From positions 1 through 64,000 of the forward strand of contig NZ_LMEO01000007.1 in NCBI RefSeq assembly GCF_001426375.1: a stretch of DNA of 64,000 bases, in the 5' to 3' direction. The position numbers and the translations under genes were made by a program. Shown in pieces: positions 41,217 through 50,879 of this stretch (the stretch's first letter is position 1; each line of letters begins with the position of its first letter). This DNA is from Paenibacillus sp. Root444D2 (GTDB lineage Bacteria; Bacillota; Bacilli; Paenibacillales; NBRC-103111). The notes under the pieces are model-generated. The model saw only the letters and a list, made by a program, of their open reading frames with translations, ran no database searches and was not told the DNA's origin.

Positions 41217-42377
41217 ATGAAAATTACTGGCGTGAATACGTTTGTCGTCGATTGTTACCGGACAAACTTCGTATTCGTCAAAATTTACACAGATGAAGGT
41301 ATTTCAGGGGTTGGCGAAGCAACGCTGGAGTATAAAGAGAATGCTGTAACTGGGGCAATAGAAGATATAAAACGTTACCTAATCGGTAAAAGCCCGCTTG
41401 ATATCGAAGCGCACTATCACAATATATATCGTGATGCCTACTGGCGGGGCGGAGCCGTTCTGATGTCTGCGCTTAGTGCAGTGGAAATGGCATTGTGGGA
41501 CATTAACGGTAAATCACTGGGCGTTCCGGTTCACAGGCTGCTTGGGGGCAAGGTTCACGATAAGGTGAAGGTGTATGCCAATGGATGGTTTGCCGGCGCC
41601 GCTTGCGTAGAGGATTTTGGTGTAAAAGCCAAGGAAGCGATGGAGCGAGGATTCAAAGGGCTCAAGTGGGATCCGTTCGGCAAAGCGTACATGACCCTCT
41701 CGAATGAGGAAATGGATAAGGCTCTCGCATGCATTGGCGTTGTGAGAGATGCTGTCGGTTATGATATGGATCTGTTCATTGAAGGGCATGGCCGTTTTAA
41801 TGTACCTACAGCGATCAAGATTGCTAAGGAGATTGAAGCTTTCAGGCCAGTGTGGTTTGAAGAACCAGTTCCACCAGATAACTTGGATGCCATGGTAGAT
41901 GTAAGACGGAAATCTCCGGTGGCTATCGCAGGCGGAGAACGATTGTTTACGCGACAAGGATTCAGCGAGGTGTTCAAAAGAAGAGCGCTGGACTATGTGC
42001 AACCGGATATCAGCCATGCTGGCGGCATTATGGAATGCCGCAAAATTGCAGCAATGGCGGAAGCGAACTATATTCCATTCGCCCCGCACAATCCAAGCGG
42101 CCCCGTAGCTAACGCAGCTACACTTCAATTGGCTGCCTGCACGCCTAACTTTTTCTATCTGGAAATTATGGCAAGTGATGTGCCTTGGCGCAAAGAGATA
42201 ACGGACGAACAGCTGCATTTCGAGGATGGCTACATGACAATCCCGGATAAACCGGGGTTAGGCATTGAACTGTATGAAGACTCAGCCATTAAATATCCTT
42301 TTGTCCCGCACGATTTAAGGCATTATAACGGGCAACTTATTCAAATTCGACCACCGGCTGCCGAGCATTACTTTTAA
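41217..42377 (+). CDS. Enolase-superfamily sugar-acid dehydratase (galactonate dehydratase-like)
   Basis: A 386-residue member of the mandelate racemase/muconate-lactonising group. The N-terminal capping domain starts with MKITGVNTFVVDCYRTNFVFV. In the barrel, metal ligands appear in DLFIEGHGRF, VWFEEPVPP and IAGGERL. PHNPSGPVANAATLQLA provides the catalytic His of D-galactonate-dehydratase-type members. Such enzymes dehydrate an aldonic acid to a 2-keto-3-deoxy acid. ATG at 41,217 is chosen because GGGGTGTGGAG lies just before it. An SDR gene follows after 31 bases, so an oxidative sugar pathway is likely. The specific acid is not determined. Confidence 0.85.
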   Translation: MKITGVNTFVVDCYRTNFVFVKIYTDEGISGVGEATLEYKENAVTGAIEDIKRYLIGKSPLDIEAHYHNIYRDAYWRGGAVLMSALSAVEMALWDINGKSLGVPVHRLLGGKVHDKVKVYANGWFAGAACVEDFGVKAKEAMERGFKGLKWDPFGKAYMTLSNEEMDKALACIGVVRDAVGYDMDLFIEGHGRFNVPTAIKIAKEIEAFRPVWFEEPVPPDNLDAMVDVRRKSPVAIAGGERLFTRQGFSEVFKRRALDYVQPDISHAGGIMECRKIAAMAEANYIPFAPHNPSGPVANAATLQLAACTPNFFYLEIMASDVPWRKEITDEQLHFEDGYMTIPDKPGLGIELYEDSAIKYPFVPHDLRHYNGQLIQIRPPAAEHYF

Positions 42378-42408
42378 ATCATTTTAGAAACCGAGGTGAA
42401 GCATCGTT

Positions 42409-43161
42409 ATGTTTGATTTATCTGGCAAAGTGGTCATGGTAACGGGGTCATCGCAAGGTCTCGGACGCGGGATGATCTTAGGAATGGCTGAAGCGGGAGC
42501 TAATGTGATTATTAACGCTCTGGAGATCACGGAAAGCGCACTTCAACTTGTTGAGCAGGTCAAGGCGATGGGGCGGGATGCCATTGCGATTCAAGCTAAT
42601 GTCAGCCAAGAAGAGGATGTCCAGAGATTGTTTCATGTGGCGGTAGAGAAGTATGGACGCCTCGATATATTGGTCAACAATGCCGGCACTTCCAGGGCGG
42701 AAACGATAGGCGAAACGTCGCTGCAAAGTTGGAATGAAATCATCAACAACAACTTGACGAGCACCTTTTTATGCTCGAAGTATGCAATGGACATCATGAT
42801 GCCGCAAAAAAGCGGAAGGATTATTTCCATCAGTTCGGTCGTTGGACATCAGGGTGCCTTGTATGGCCATGTTCACTACGCTGCTAGTAAAAGTGGACAG
42901 ATCGGCTTCACAAAAACGCTCGCTCGCACGGCCGCTCCTTATGGCATTACCGTTAACGCGATCGCTCCGGGCATCATCGAAACCGAATTATTGCTTCAAA
43001 CGCATGGGGATGAGAAGGTAAAGAGTTTAACGGAATCCGTCCCCTTAGGCTTAGGGAAGCTTGAAGACGTTGCGGCTGCGGCGGTATTCCTAGCCAGCGA
43101 TGAGGCTAGGTACATTACCGGAATTATTCTGGATGTGAACGGCGGTCTTTATTTACGATAA
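42409..43161 (+). CDS. Short-chain dehydrogenase/reductase
   Basis: A 250-residue classical SDR. The NAD(P)-binding motif TGSSQGLGRGM is at residues 12-22, NNAG near 90, the catalytic Ser in SISSVVGHQG, and Tyr-x3-Lys in YAASKSG near 154-158. The C-terminus has the common ITGIILDVNGG ending. GAGGTG precedes the ATG. It lies between the dehydratase and the DUF6259-like gene and probably oxidises a sugar or a sugar acid in the same pathway. Substrate cannot be told from sequence. Confidence 0.88.
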   Translation: MFDLSGKVVMVTGSSQGLGRGMILGMAEAGANVIINALEITESALQLVEQVKAMGRDAIAIQANVSQEEDVQRLFHVAVEKYGRLDILVNNAGTSRAETIGETSLQSWNEIINNNLTSTFLCSKYAMDIMMPQKSGRIISISSVVGHQGALYGHVHYAASKSGQIGFTKTLARTAAPYGITVNAIAPGIIETELLLQTHGDEKVKSLTESVPLGLGKLEDVAAAAVFLASDEARYITGIILDVNGGLYLR

Positions 43162-43181
43162 GGAAAGGACAGATTGGGAAA

Positions 43182-45143
43182 ATGACTTTTTCACTTAAGG
43201 CAGGACAATTACAGTTTGCTGTAGATCCGCAGGGACGATCCGTACGATGGTCGGCGGAGGGACTTCTATTACAAGAGAGTGCAGGAGCGGATTTCTGGAG
43301 AATTCAACTGGATGACGGCGAGTTTCGCGACATGTCCGTTCGTTCAAGTCTTCAGAGCGGGACGGTAACCGAAATTGAGGGTGGATTGGCTGTCCAATAC
43401 AATCAGCTCGAAGCAGAGGACGGGAATACCTATCCCGTATTGTTTCGGGTGCAGGTCCTCGTAGAAGGAGAGCAATTTCACTTCTCATACAAGGTAACCA
43501 ATCAGAGCGAAGTAAGGGTTAATGAGGTCAAACTTCCGTTCGTAGATGTATCAGTCGTTGCAGATGAACAGCGTTCTCGCGATGTCCTGTACCGCAGTCA
43601 GGGGCATGGACACCGACTTGCAGATCCTTGGACGGCAATTGACAAGGCTCATACTGAATACATGTCCAGTGATGACCATGAGATTTGGCTCGACATGACC
43701 TATCCGAGTTTCGGCAGTATGGCTTGGTTCGGTGTGCAGAGCGGTTCGCATTTCCTTTATGTAGGAAGGCATGATGACAACTTCACTACGTGTGTGTTGG
43801 CCGCAGGAATAGGCCCGCGCAACAGCGATCCGCGACTCGTTCTAGCCGTTTCTCAGTTTCCTTTGGTGCAAGGAGGAGAAGAAGTTTCCTCCCCGACCTC
43901 TGTAGTCGCCTTCGTTCCCGGGGATTGGCGGCAAGGCTCGGCCATTTACCGGCAATGGGCGGACGGTTGGTTTAGTGAACCGCAGAAACCCGATTGGGTA
44001 CAGAAGCTCCCGGGTTGGCAGCGAATCATTATGAAGCATCAGTTCGGCAAAATTTACTTCCGTTATGAAGATTTACCCCGAGTCTACGAGGAAGGTAAGG
44101 CAGTCGGGGTGGAAATGATTCTGCTCTTCGGTTGGTGGAAAGGCGGCTTCGATAACGGTTATCCGGTTTATGAACCTGATCCTGCTCTTGGCGGAGAAGA
44201 AGGGTTTAAAGCAGCGATTGCGGAAGTGCAGCGTCGGGGGGGACGTGTTGCGCTTTACACAAATGGCGTATTGATCGATGTAAAATCAGACTATTACAAG
44301 GAAACCGGACATCGGATTTGCCGCAAAAATATTGATGGCATGGAGTACAGGGAGCATTATAAATTCAACAATGACGGCATGCTGCTGCGCAATTTTGGCT
44401 ACAAAAGCTTTGTGTCTGCCTGTCAGGCGACCGATGAATGGAATAAGCATCTTACCCAGATCGGTCAACAAAAACTAAGCTACAACCCGGACTCCATTTT
44501 CTACGATCAGATCGCTGGACATTTTCCACATCTCTGTTTCGATGCTTCGCATGATCATGGAAACCGGGGGGATAACGAGACGGTTTATCGGCGGCGCAAT
44601 TTGCAGCAAATGCGTGAATTATGCACAGGGGATAAAGCTTTCGGCTCTGAATTCGTTGTCGACTGCTATGCGCCTCTCCTAGATTTCCATCATAGTTGCC
44701 AATACGCGAGTTTTAAAGACGAAGAGTCGTTCCCTGAGCTTTATCGGCAAACGTTCCCCGAGACGATTATGTCCAATCGCTACATGCATGATGAGAGAAG
44801 CGATTTTAAACAGCAGCTTCACTTCGCTTTTGTGTATGGATACCGCTTTGACATTGCTATTTACCGCTCTCGGGCAACAGTGACTGCGGCTCCGGCCTAT
44901 GCGAGCCACGTTAAGGAACTGATCGCCTTACGCGATCGCTACTCTGAATTTTTCTATCACGGCACCTTTTCATTGGATACCGACATGGAGCTGCCTGAAG
45001 GAATCATCAAAACGGAATACGTTCATCATGCGAGAAGACTCTTCGTATTCTGGAATGATTCCGCTGAGGAGAAGCTTATTTCTTTCCAAAACCAAACGAT
45101 TCGTTTGGGGGGCAATGAATTACGATGTGAGATTGTGGAATAA
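43182..45143 (+). CDS. DUF6259-like putative intracellular glycoside hydrolase
   Basis: A 653-residue protein without signal peptide. The N-terminal ~270 residues are beta-rich (FSLKAGQLQFAVDPQGRSVRW), like the sugar-binding domains that precede barrel hydrolases. The central part (about 285-560) reads like a TIM barrel: GVEMILLFGWWKGGFDNGYP, RVALYTNGVLIDV and DSIFYDQIAGHFPHLCFD, with acidic residues at strand ends. It resembles the DUF6259 group, thought to be glycosidases. AAGGAAAG lies upstream of the ATG. Its place after the dehydratase and SDR suggests that it cleaves imported oligosaccharides in the cytoplasm. Family moderately sure; activity unproven. Confidence 0.7.
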   Translation: MTFSLKAGQLQFAVDPQGRSVRWSAEGLLLQESAGADFWRIQLDDGEFRDMSVRSSLQSGTVTEIEGGLAVQYNQLEAEDGNTYPVLFRVQVLVEGEQFHFSYKVTNQSEVRVNEVKLPFVDVSVVADEQRSRDVLYRSQGHGHRLADPWTAIDKAHTEYMSSDDHEIWLDMTYPSFGSMAWFGVQSGSHFLYVGRHDDNFTTCVLAAGIGPRNSDPRLVLAVSQFPLVQGGEEVSSPTSVVAFVPGDWRQGSAIYRQWADGWFSEPQKPDWVQKLPGWQRIIMKHQFGKIYFRYEDLPRVYEEGKAVGVEMILLFGWWKGGFDNGYPVYEPDPALGGEEGFKAAIAEVQRRGGRVALYTNGVLIDVKSDYYKETGHRICRKNIDGMEYREHYKFNNDGMLLRNFGYKSFVSACQATDEWNKHLTQIGQQKLSYNPDSIFYDQIAGHFPHLCFDASHDHGNRGDNETVYRRRNLQQMRELCTGDKAFGSEFVVDCYAPLLDFHHSCQYASFKDEESFPELYRQTFPETIMSNRYMHDERSDFKQQLHFAFVYGYRFDIAIYRSRATVTAAPAYASHVKELIALRDRYSEFFYHGTFSLDTDMELPEGIIKTEYVHHARRLFVFWNDSAEEKLISFQNQTIRLGGNELRCEIVE

Positions 45144-45226
45144 GCAGTTGGTAGGAGGGGGCAGCAAGGCTGCTCTGTGTTCAAGTCGGCACGGAACAAC
45201 CTTGTTGTTTTCTTTTTAGATTGAAA

Positions 45227-45257
45227 GTGAAACGCTTACATTATTGAATTATATAAT
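45227..45257 (+). promoter_or_regulatory. Promoter region with partial cre-like site before the secreted glycosidase gene
   Basis: GTGAAACGCTTACA (45,227-45,240) matches the 3' half of a CcpA cre box fully but its 5' half poorly. TATAAT at 45,252-45,257 is a good -10. Catabolite control of the following gene is plausible. Confidence 0.4.
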
Positions 45258-45274
45258 GAAGAAAGGGTGGATGC

Positions 45275-48200
45275 ATGATGTATAAAAAGATAATGTCGGG
45301 GCTCATTTTATGTACTCTTCTAATTTCGTTGTTACTCCCGCTACCTAAAGGATTTGCCGCCGGAAGTACAGGCGTCCTTCAATTCCAGGATGATTTCAGT
45401 GCAGGGATGTCACTGTGGAATGGAATTAACGGGTCATGGGCCGTCGATAACGGCGCACTTCGCGTTACATCATCCAGCTCGAACAATATTGAGATGAAAG
45501 GGACGAATTCGGTTTGGCAGGATCAAATCGTTGATTTTAGGCTGAAAATCTTGGAAACGCCAGGAGGTGGATTTACAAGAGTATATACGAGGTACAGTAG
45601 CAATACCAGCAATTTGAGCTTGATGATCCGGCCTAATGGGTTAAGTTATACCATTAATGGGTCTAGCGAGGTGTCCCTTTCCGGCTATAAATTTACCGTT
45701 GGCAGTAACTACGACATCAAGATGAATATATCGGGAAGCACGGTAACCGTATATGCAAAAACTGAATCGGAAACCAATTATACGAGTGTAGGAACGATTA
45801 CGGGTATACCCGTTCAAAGCGGAAAGGTCAGATTTTCAACCTTCAACGATAAAGTGCAGCTCGATAATGTAAGCGTTGTTAATTTGCGCGATTCGGCTTT
45901 TATGGCTAACGGAAACATATTGTCTTCTTTGAACGTGGGAAGTCAATCCAATTTGCAATTAATAAATGCGACTGGAAATTCGGTTATATGGACTTCTGGC
46001 GATGCGGCGAAGGCAACTGTTGATGGAAACGGTGTGGTTACCGGGTTAAGCAGAGGACTAGTTACTATTACTGCCGCTACGGCAGACAATTTGTCGCAAG
46101 TGAAATTCGATATCTATGTGAAAGATCCGGTGGATTCCATAGGGGTATTGCAGTTCCAGGACGATTTCAGCAATGGTATGAATCTATGGAATCCTGTACA
46201 GGGCACTTGGATGGTTGATAATTCCCGATTATCTTCGACAACAACCGCTTCCTCTCTGATTGAACTCAAAGGGGCGAATGCACAATGGAGAAATCAGACG
46301 ATTTCGATGCGGTTTAATCGTGGAGACAATTTGGCCGGAAACTTCATTTCCATTAAGCTTAGATATGTGAGCGAATCCGAGTACACACGGCTGCTGATCA
46401 GGGGGACCGGATTAAGCTATATTAAAGCAGGCGGTACGGAGCAGTCTTTTTATTCCGGGGCATTTAATCAAGGGATAGATTACGATATCAAACTGGCTGC
46501 TTTGGACGATTCGGTTCAAGTATATGTAAAAGACGCAGCGGATGCTGATTATACGTTTGCGGGAGCAATTTCCAACGTTGCGTATTCATTTGGCAAGGTG
46601 CAGTTGACTACTTACAATCTAAAGGCGACTATTGATGATATTAAAATTTGGAACCATGAAAGCTCGAAGTTAGTCATGGGCACCAAGCTGGCCGCTTACG
46701 CCAGAGGAAATAGCGCGCCTATTCCGATCACCAATAAAACTGGCAAGAATGTCGTATTGAGCTCAAGCAACCATGCTGTAGCAACAGTCGATCAAACTGG
46801 TGTTGTCACAGCCGTCGCAAAGGGGCAGGCTACTATTACCGCTGCAACGTATGACGGTTCTTATCAAGATAAGAGTGACGTTGTCGTCTATGTCCGGCCA
46901 ACAGGCGTTTCCCTAAATAAGGCCAGTACTTCGCTATATGTAGGGGAATCCGAGGAACTCACAGCGATGATCGCTCCAACTGATGCCGATAACTTGTTCA
47001 CCGTATGGTCAATCAGCGACCCATCCGTGGCAAGCTTGGTCGGCGGAGCAAGCAAGTCCAGAGCCATCAAAGCGTTGTCCGCTGGGACGACGATGGTTAC
47101 TGTTACTACAGTAGACGGCGGATTTTCGGCCACAACCCAGGTTACGGTGAATCCTATACCGGGTCCAACCGTTTCATCGGCGGAATTCCAGATCGATACG
47201 ACTCCGTATGCTTTGTCGCCCTATCTATTAGGGGTGCATAACGAACAAGTTTTAAAAATCGGCAGGGTGACCGATTTTCAACCTGCAAGTCATGATAATC
47301 TCGGCATGGAACTCAAGCTGCAAAACGTGCGTGGTCCGGATGGAACAGGCGCTGATTTCTACATGTACAACGAAGGTACCCTTATTAATTCGAAGGATCC
47401 GCGTTATCAGCAATTTTACGGAAATAAAACGATCGGGGCTATTGAAAATGTAAGCTTAAAGCCGGGCTATCCAGGGCTATCCCTTGCGAATTCGTACCAT
47501 CTGGCTAATACTTTGGGTGTGCCGTACGTATATGACTTGAACGTCATCTCACAGTCGGTAGATGAAATTATGACTCAAATTCGGCAGATGAAGCAGCTGA
47601 CAACCCAGCCTATATATGTGGAAATGGGGAATGAGCTATATTCAATTTTCTTTGATAAAGCGTTTCCATCGGTAAACGAGTACATTGCAAAATGCAAATT
47701 GATTTATCAGGGCATCAAAAACATCGACCCAACCATAAAAGTTGGTATTGTCGCGGTCGCGAAAGACCTTGAAGACAGGATCGCTGCTGACCCCAATAAT
47801 CAGCCAGATCCTAACGTCGACTGGGGAGCAACGCAGGGGGGACGGGTTGCTGCTTGGAACCAGAGCCTGGCGCAAGACACCAGTTTCTACGATGCGATCA
47901 TCGTCCATGTGTATTCCCCTATTCCGTATCTGAATGATTTGACGAACAGCAAGATGATGGACTATTTGTATACGTATAACCAAAGCGCATTGGAAGGGCT
48001 CATCATTCAAAATAATCAATTCCCGGGCAAGGAAATGTGGGTAACGGAATGGTCATCACTTCCGACGGTCATTTTCGGAGAGACGGACTTGAACGAGAAG
48101 GCACGCAAACAGTTCATGAAGACACCAGGATTTGCGATCCACAGTATGGAACGGGTGCTGCAAATGATCGAGTCAGGCGCAGTGACGATTACCGACGTTC

Positions 48201-49762
48201 ACGCGATGGTGGATACTCAGGGGTTTGGAATCGTGCAGCAGGCATCGAATGGCGATCTCGTCAAATTACCGAATTTTCATGTATTTAAAGCATTAGGCGA
48301 TTTGCTTGACGCAAACAGCAGTTACTACAAGATCAATCTCGCACAGGGCAATGTTCAAAATGAAAAACTTCGCTTTATAGCAACGAATGTATATTATAAT
48401 GTCGCTGATGTTGGCGCATGGGGATTCGGCGATGCAAGCGGCATTAAGAAGGTCGTATTTGCCAACCGCACGATGAACCCGGTTAACGTATCCGTACCAG
48501 GAGCGGCGCTCAAGACGAATTGGATATACGGGGGAGAAAATCCTTTGCCGGATTACCTGACCAATCCGAATGCGAGCTGGCTGGACGCTCCTCAGGTCAA
48601 TCCTTTGCCAGAGGCACCTGTCTCAAGTTTTGCCGGACAGATCCAATTGCAGCCTTATTCGATGACGATCGTGGACATTACAGATGTTGCTGCGCCAGTT
48701 ACGACAGCCTCAATGTCTCCGGCGCAACCGGATGGACAAAATGGTTGGTACGTAAGTCCGGTAATGGTAACATTGACCGCCACCGATCATGGATCGGGTG
48801 TGGAGAAAACAGAGTACAGTCTGGACGGAGGAATCACATGGCAGATTTATACAAACCACTTATCAGTGAATGCGGATGGACAACATGTGTTGAGCTACCG
48901 TTCGACAGACAACGCCGGCAATGTGGAGATGCAGCGCACGAGTGTAATTAATATTGACATGACTGTGCCGACTGCATCGGTCGCATATAGCAGCACAACT
49001 CCGACCAATGATATTGTAGTAGCGTCCATTACGCCAAACGAACATGTAACGATAACGAACAACGGGGGGGCAAACAGCTACTCGTTCATCATGAACGGCA
49101 GCTTTACTTTTGAATTTGTTGATGATGCAGGCAATCAAGGCACTGCGACCGCAACCGTAAACAACATGATTACGAAAAGCAAAGGAGTGCCGGGAAAACC
49201 TGATCTGTCTAATGACAATGGGTATGATACCGGCATTCAGGACGGCAATTACAGGGTGAAAATGGATATGTGGTGGGGAGATAACGGTAGAATCTATAAG
49301 CTGTATGAAAATGATGTGCTCATCGAGACCCAAATTCTTGCGGATAATTCACCGAGTGCCCAATCTACCGTAACGTCAGTTACCTACAAGATGAATGGGA
49401 CCTACCGCTACTACGCTGAACTCACCAATACTTTTGGCACAACGAGAAGTGACATTATGACCGTTATCGTTACTCAGGCAACACCGGCTAAACCGGTCCT
49501 TTCCAATGACAACTGGGATGGCGACGGGAATTTCAAAGTTGACATGAATCTGTGGTGGGGAACGAATGGAACGACCTATCATTTATACGAAAACGGTATT
49601 CTCATCTATACACAAGCAATGACAAGCAATACACCTGCTGCTCAATCTGCAATGGGTACCGTAACAAATAGACCAATAGGCACCTATGAGTATCGCGCTG
49701 AGCTCGTCAACTATGCAGGAGCCGTATCCAGCGATAAGATGATTGTAAAAGTAACTAAGTAA
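45275..49762 (+). CDS. Large secreted clan-A-type glycoside hydrolase with duplicated sugar-binding and BIG2 domains
   Basis: A 1,495-residue exported protein; the signal peptide ends near KGFAA. Domain order: a concanavalin-like sugar-binding domain (about 33-205), BIG2 (to about 285), a second copy of the first domain (about 288-465), two BIG2 domains (about 465-630), the catalytic region (about 630-1125), an Ig/OmpL47-like domain (TEYSLDGGITWQIYT, from about 1139) and two related chitinase-N-terminus-like Ig domains (KPDLSNDNGYDTG from 1308; KPVLSNDNWDGDG from 1406). Candidate acid/base Glu787 lies in VEMGNELY and nucleophile Glu925 in MWVTEWSS, the pattern of GH-A families such as GH39, GH51 and GH79. 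The family is uncertain. There is no wall anchor, so it is released. It is likely to feed the upstream transporter. Confidence 0.85.
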   Translation: MMYKKIMSGLILCTLLISLLLPLPKGFAAGSTGVLQFQDDFSAGMSLWNGINGSWAVDNGALRVTSSSSNNIEMKGTNSVWQDQIVDFRLKILETPGGGFTRVYTRYSSNTSNLSLMIRPNGLSYTINGSSEVSLSGYKFTVGSNYDIKMNISGSTVTVYAKTESETNYTSVGTITGIPVQSGKVRFSTFNDKVQLDNVSVVNLRDSAFMANGNILSSLNVGSQSNLQLINATGNSVIWTSGDAAKATVDGNGVVTGLSRGLVTITAATADNLSQVKFDIYVKDPVDSIGVLQFQDDFSNGMNLWNPVQGTWMVDNSRLSSTTTASSLIELKGANAQWRNQTISMRFNRGDNLAGNFISIKLRYVSESEYTRLLIRGTGLSYIKAGGTEQSFYSGAFNQGIDYDIKLAALDDSVQVYVKDAADADYTFAGAISNVAYSFGKVQLTTYNLKATIDDIKIWNHESSKLVMGTKLAAYARGNSAPIPITNKTGKNVVLSSSNHAVATVDQTGVVTAVAKGQATITAATYDGSYQDKSDVVVYVRPTGVSLNKASTSLYVGESEELTAMIAPTDADNLFTVWSISDPSVASLVGGASKSRAIKALSAGTTMVTVTTVDGGFSATTQVTVNPIPGPTVSSAEFQIDTTPYALSPYLLGVHNEQVLKIGRVTDFQPASHDNLGMELKLQNVRGPDGTGADFYMYNEGTLINSKDPRYQQFYGNKTIGAIENVSLKPGYPGLSLANSYHLANTLGVPYVYDLNVISQSVDEIMTQIRQMKQLTTQPIYVEMGNELYSIFFDKAFPSVNEYIAKCKLIYQGIKNIDPTIKVGIVAVAKDLEDRIAADPNNQPDPNVDWGATQGGRVAAWNQSLAQDTSFYDAIIVHVYSPIPYLNDLTNSKMMDYLYTYNQSALEGLIIQNNQFPGKEMWVTEWSSLPTVIFGETDLNEKARKQFMKTPGFAIHSMERVLQMIESGAVTITDVHAMVDTQGFGIVQQASNGDLVKLPNFHVFKALGDLLDANSSYYKINLAQGNVQNEKLRFIATNVYYNVADVGAWGFGDASGIKKVVFANRTMNPVNVSVPGAALKTNWIYGGENPLPDYLTNPNASWLDAPQVNPLPEAPVSSFAGQIQLQPYSMTIVDITDVAAPVTTASMSPAQPDGQNGWYVSPVMVTLTATDHGSGVEKTEYSLDGGITWQIYTNHLSVNADGQHVLSYRSTDNAGNVEMQRTSVINIDMTVPTASVAYSSTTPTNDIVVASITPNEHVTITNNGGANSYSFIMNGSFTFEFVDDAGNQGTATATVNNMITKSKGVPGKPDLSNDNGYDTGIQDGNYRVKMDMWWGDNGRIYKLYENDVLIETQILADNSPSAQSTVTSVTYKMNGTYRYYAELTNTFGTTRSDIMTVIVTQATPAKPVLSNDNWDGDGNFKVDMNLWWGTNGTTYHLYENGILIYTQAMTSNTPAAQSAMGTVTNRPIGTYEYRAELVNYAGAVSSDKMIVKVTK

Positions 49763-49814
49763 TACTCATCTTCGAATGACCTCAGACCCCAACAGTAAGT
49801 GAATGTTGGTATAG

Positions 49815-50705
49815 TCAGTTCTCTGTCTCCGAAAGCTCTTGGCTAAACGAAATAAACTCACGCATCGCGTAAGAGACGTAATGATCCTTAGGCCAAATAA
49901 TGACTAAATTCCAGGGAATAGATGGCTCTGTTAAAGGCAGCGTAAGTGCTTCGGGAGAAGTGATTTTACTGCAAATCGTCTCGGGTATGATAGAAATGCC
50001 TGCATTCGAAGCCACCATTTCAGCCAATAGGTCCCATTGTGAGCTTTCGTAAACAACGGAAGGATCGAATCCAACGGATCGACAGGCATGAATGACATGG
50101 TTTCGAACGGCATAGCCGCTAGGAAACAGGATAAAGGGTTCATTTCTAAGCTGCAAAAGAGATACGCTGGATTGCTCAGCTAGCGGATGAGAACGATGGA
50201 TGATGAGCGCTAATTTTTGAAAGAGAAAAGGCAAGGTTTCAAAGTTAGACGTGTCTACAGGCCCAACCACCACACCGAGATCAAGCTTGCGGTTTTGCAC
50301 AAGGCTTTCTACATTCTTAGCGCCTTCTTCGACAAGTTGGAAATGGATATTTGGATGTTTAATTTGGAACTTTGCGATTACTCTTTTAAAGAAAACGGAA
50401 CCAACTACCGGGGGCAACCCTATGGTGATGGTTCCTTTTTTTAGGTTGGAGACATCATCTAATAGGTGATGAAGATCTTGGACAGCCTGAACGATGACTT
50501 GAATCTGTTGAACGGCGATCTCTCCCGAGTCCGTCAATTGAACATATTTACCTGAACGATCAAATAAAGTAGCGCCCAGTTCTTCTTCTATATTTTTCAC
50601 CATTTTACTCAGTGTAGGTTGTGTGAGGTGAAGGGCTTCGGCTGCTTTGGTAAAATTCATATGTTTAGCAATTTCAAGCAGATAAGTTAACTGGCGTAAA
50701 TCCAA
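49815..50705 (-). CDS. LysR-family regulator
   Basis: A 296-residue LysR protein. MDLRQLTYLLEIAKHMNFTKAAEALHLTQPTLSKMVKNIEEELG is the canonical winged helix, and the rest (about 90-290) is the two-lobed ligand-binding domain. The TTG at 50,705 is chosen because GGGAGGG lies 7 bases before it on the minus strand and the protein then has the standard length; a longer frame runs to 50,825. It diverges from the GntP/3-hydroxybutyrate operon and probably activates it. 3-Hydroxybutyrate or a related acid is the likely inducer, by context only. Confidence 0.9.
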   Translation of the reverse strand: MDLRQLTYLLEIAKHMNFTKAAEALHLTQPTLSKMVKNIEEELGATLFDRSGKYVQLTDSGEIAVQQIQVIVQAVQDLHHLLDDVSNLKKGTITIGLPPVVGSVFFKRVIAKFQIKHPNIHFQLVEEGAKNVESLVQNRKLDLGVVVGPVDTSNFETLPFLFQKLALIIHRSHPLAEQSSVSLLQLRNEPFILFPSGYAVRNHVIHACRSVGFDPSVVYESSQWDLLAEMVASNAGISIIPETICSKITSPEALTLPLTEPSIPWNLVIIWPKDHYVSYAMREFISFSQELSETEN

Positions 50706-50838
50706 AGGATCATCCCTCCCCGACCTATAGCATTTTTTCATGATTGTCATTCCAATTATGAATTTTACCTGTTGAGAATCTGCATGTAAACTGAAATTAA
50801 TCCAAATGTAATGTAAACAGTTCATTCATACCAAACAA

Positions 50839-50856
50839 GTTGGAAGCGCTTTACAA
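50839..50856 (+). promoter_or_regulatory. cre-like site before the gntP-type operon
   Basis: TTGGAAGCGCTTTACAA has the central AAGCGCTT palindrome of CcpA boxes, with imperfect outer bases. It lies 24 bases before the permease start codon, where a bound CcpA would repress the operon when a preferred sugar is present. AAAGGAGAG (50,866-50,874) follows as ribosome binding site. Confidence 0.5.
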
Positions 50857-50879
50857 ATGACGATAAAGGAGAGCAGAAC

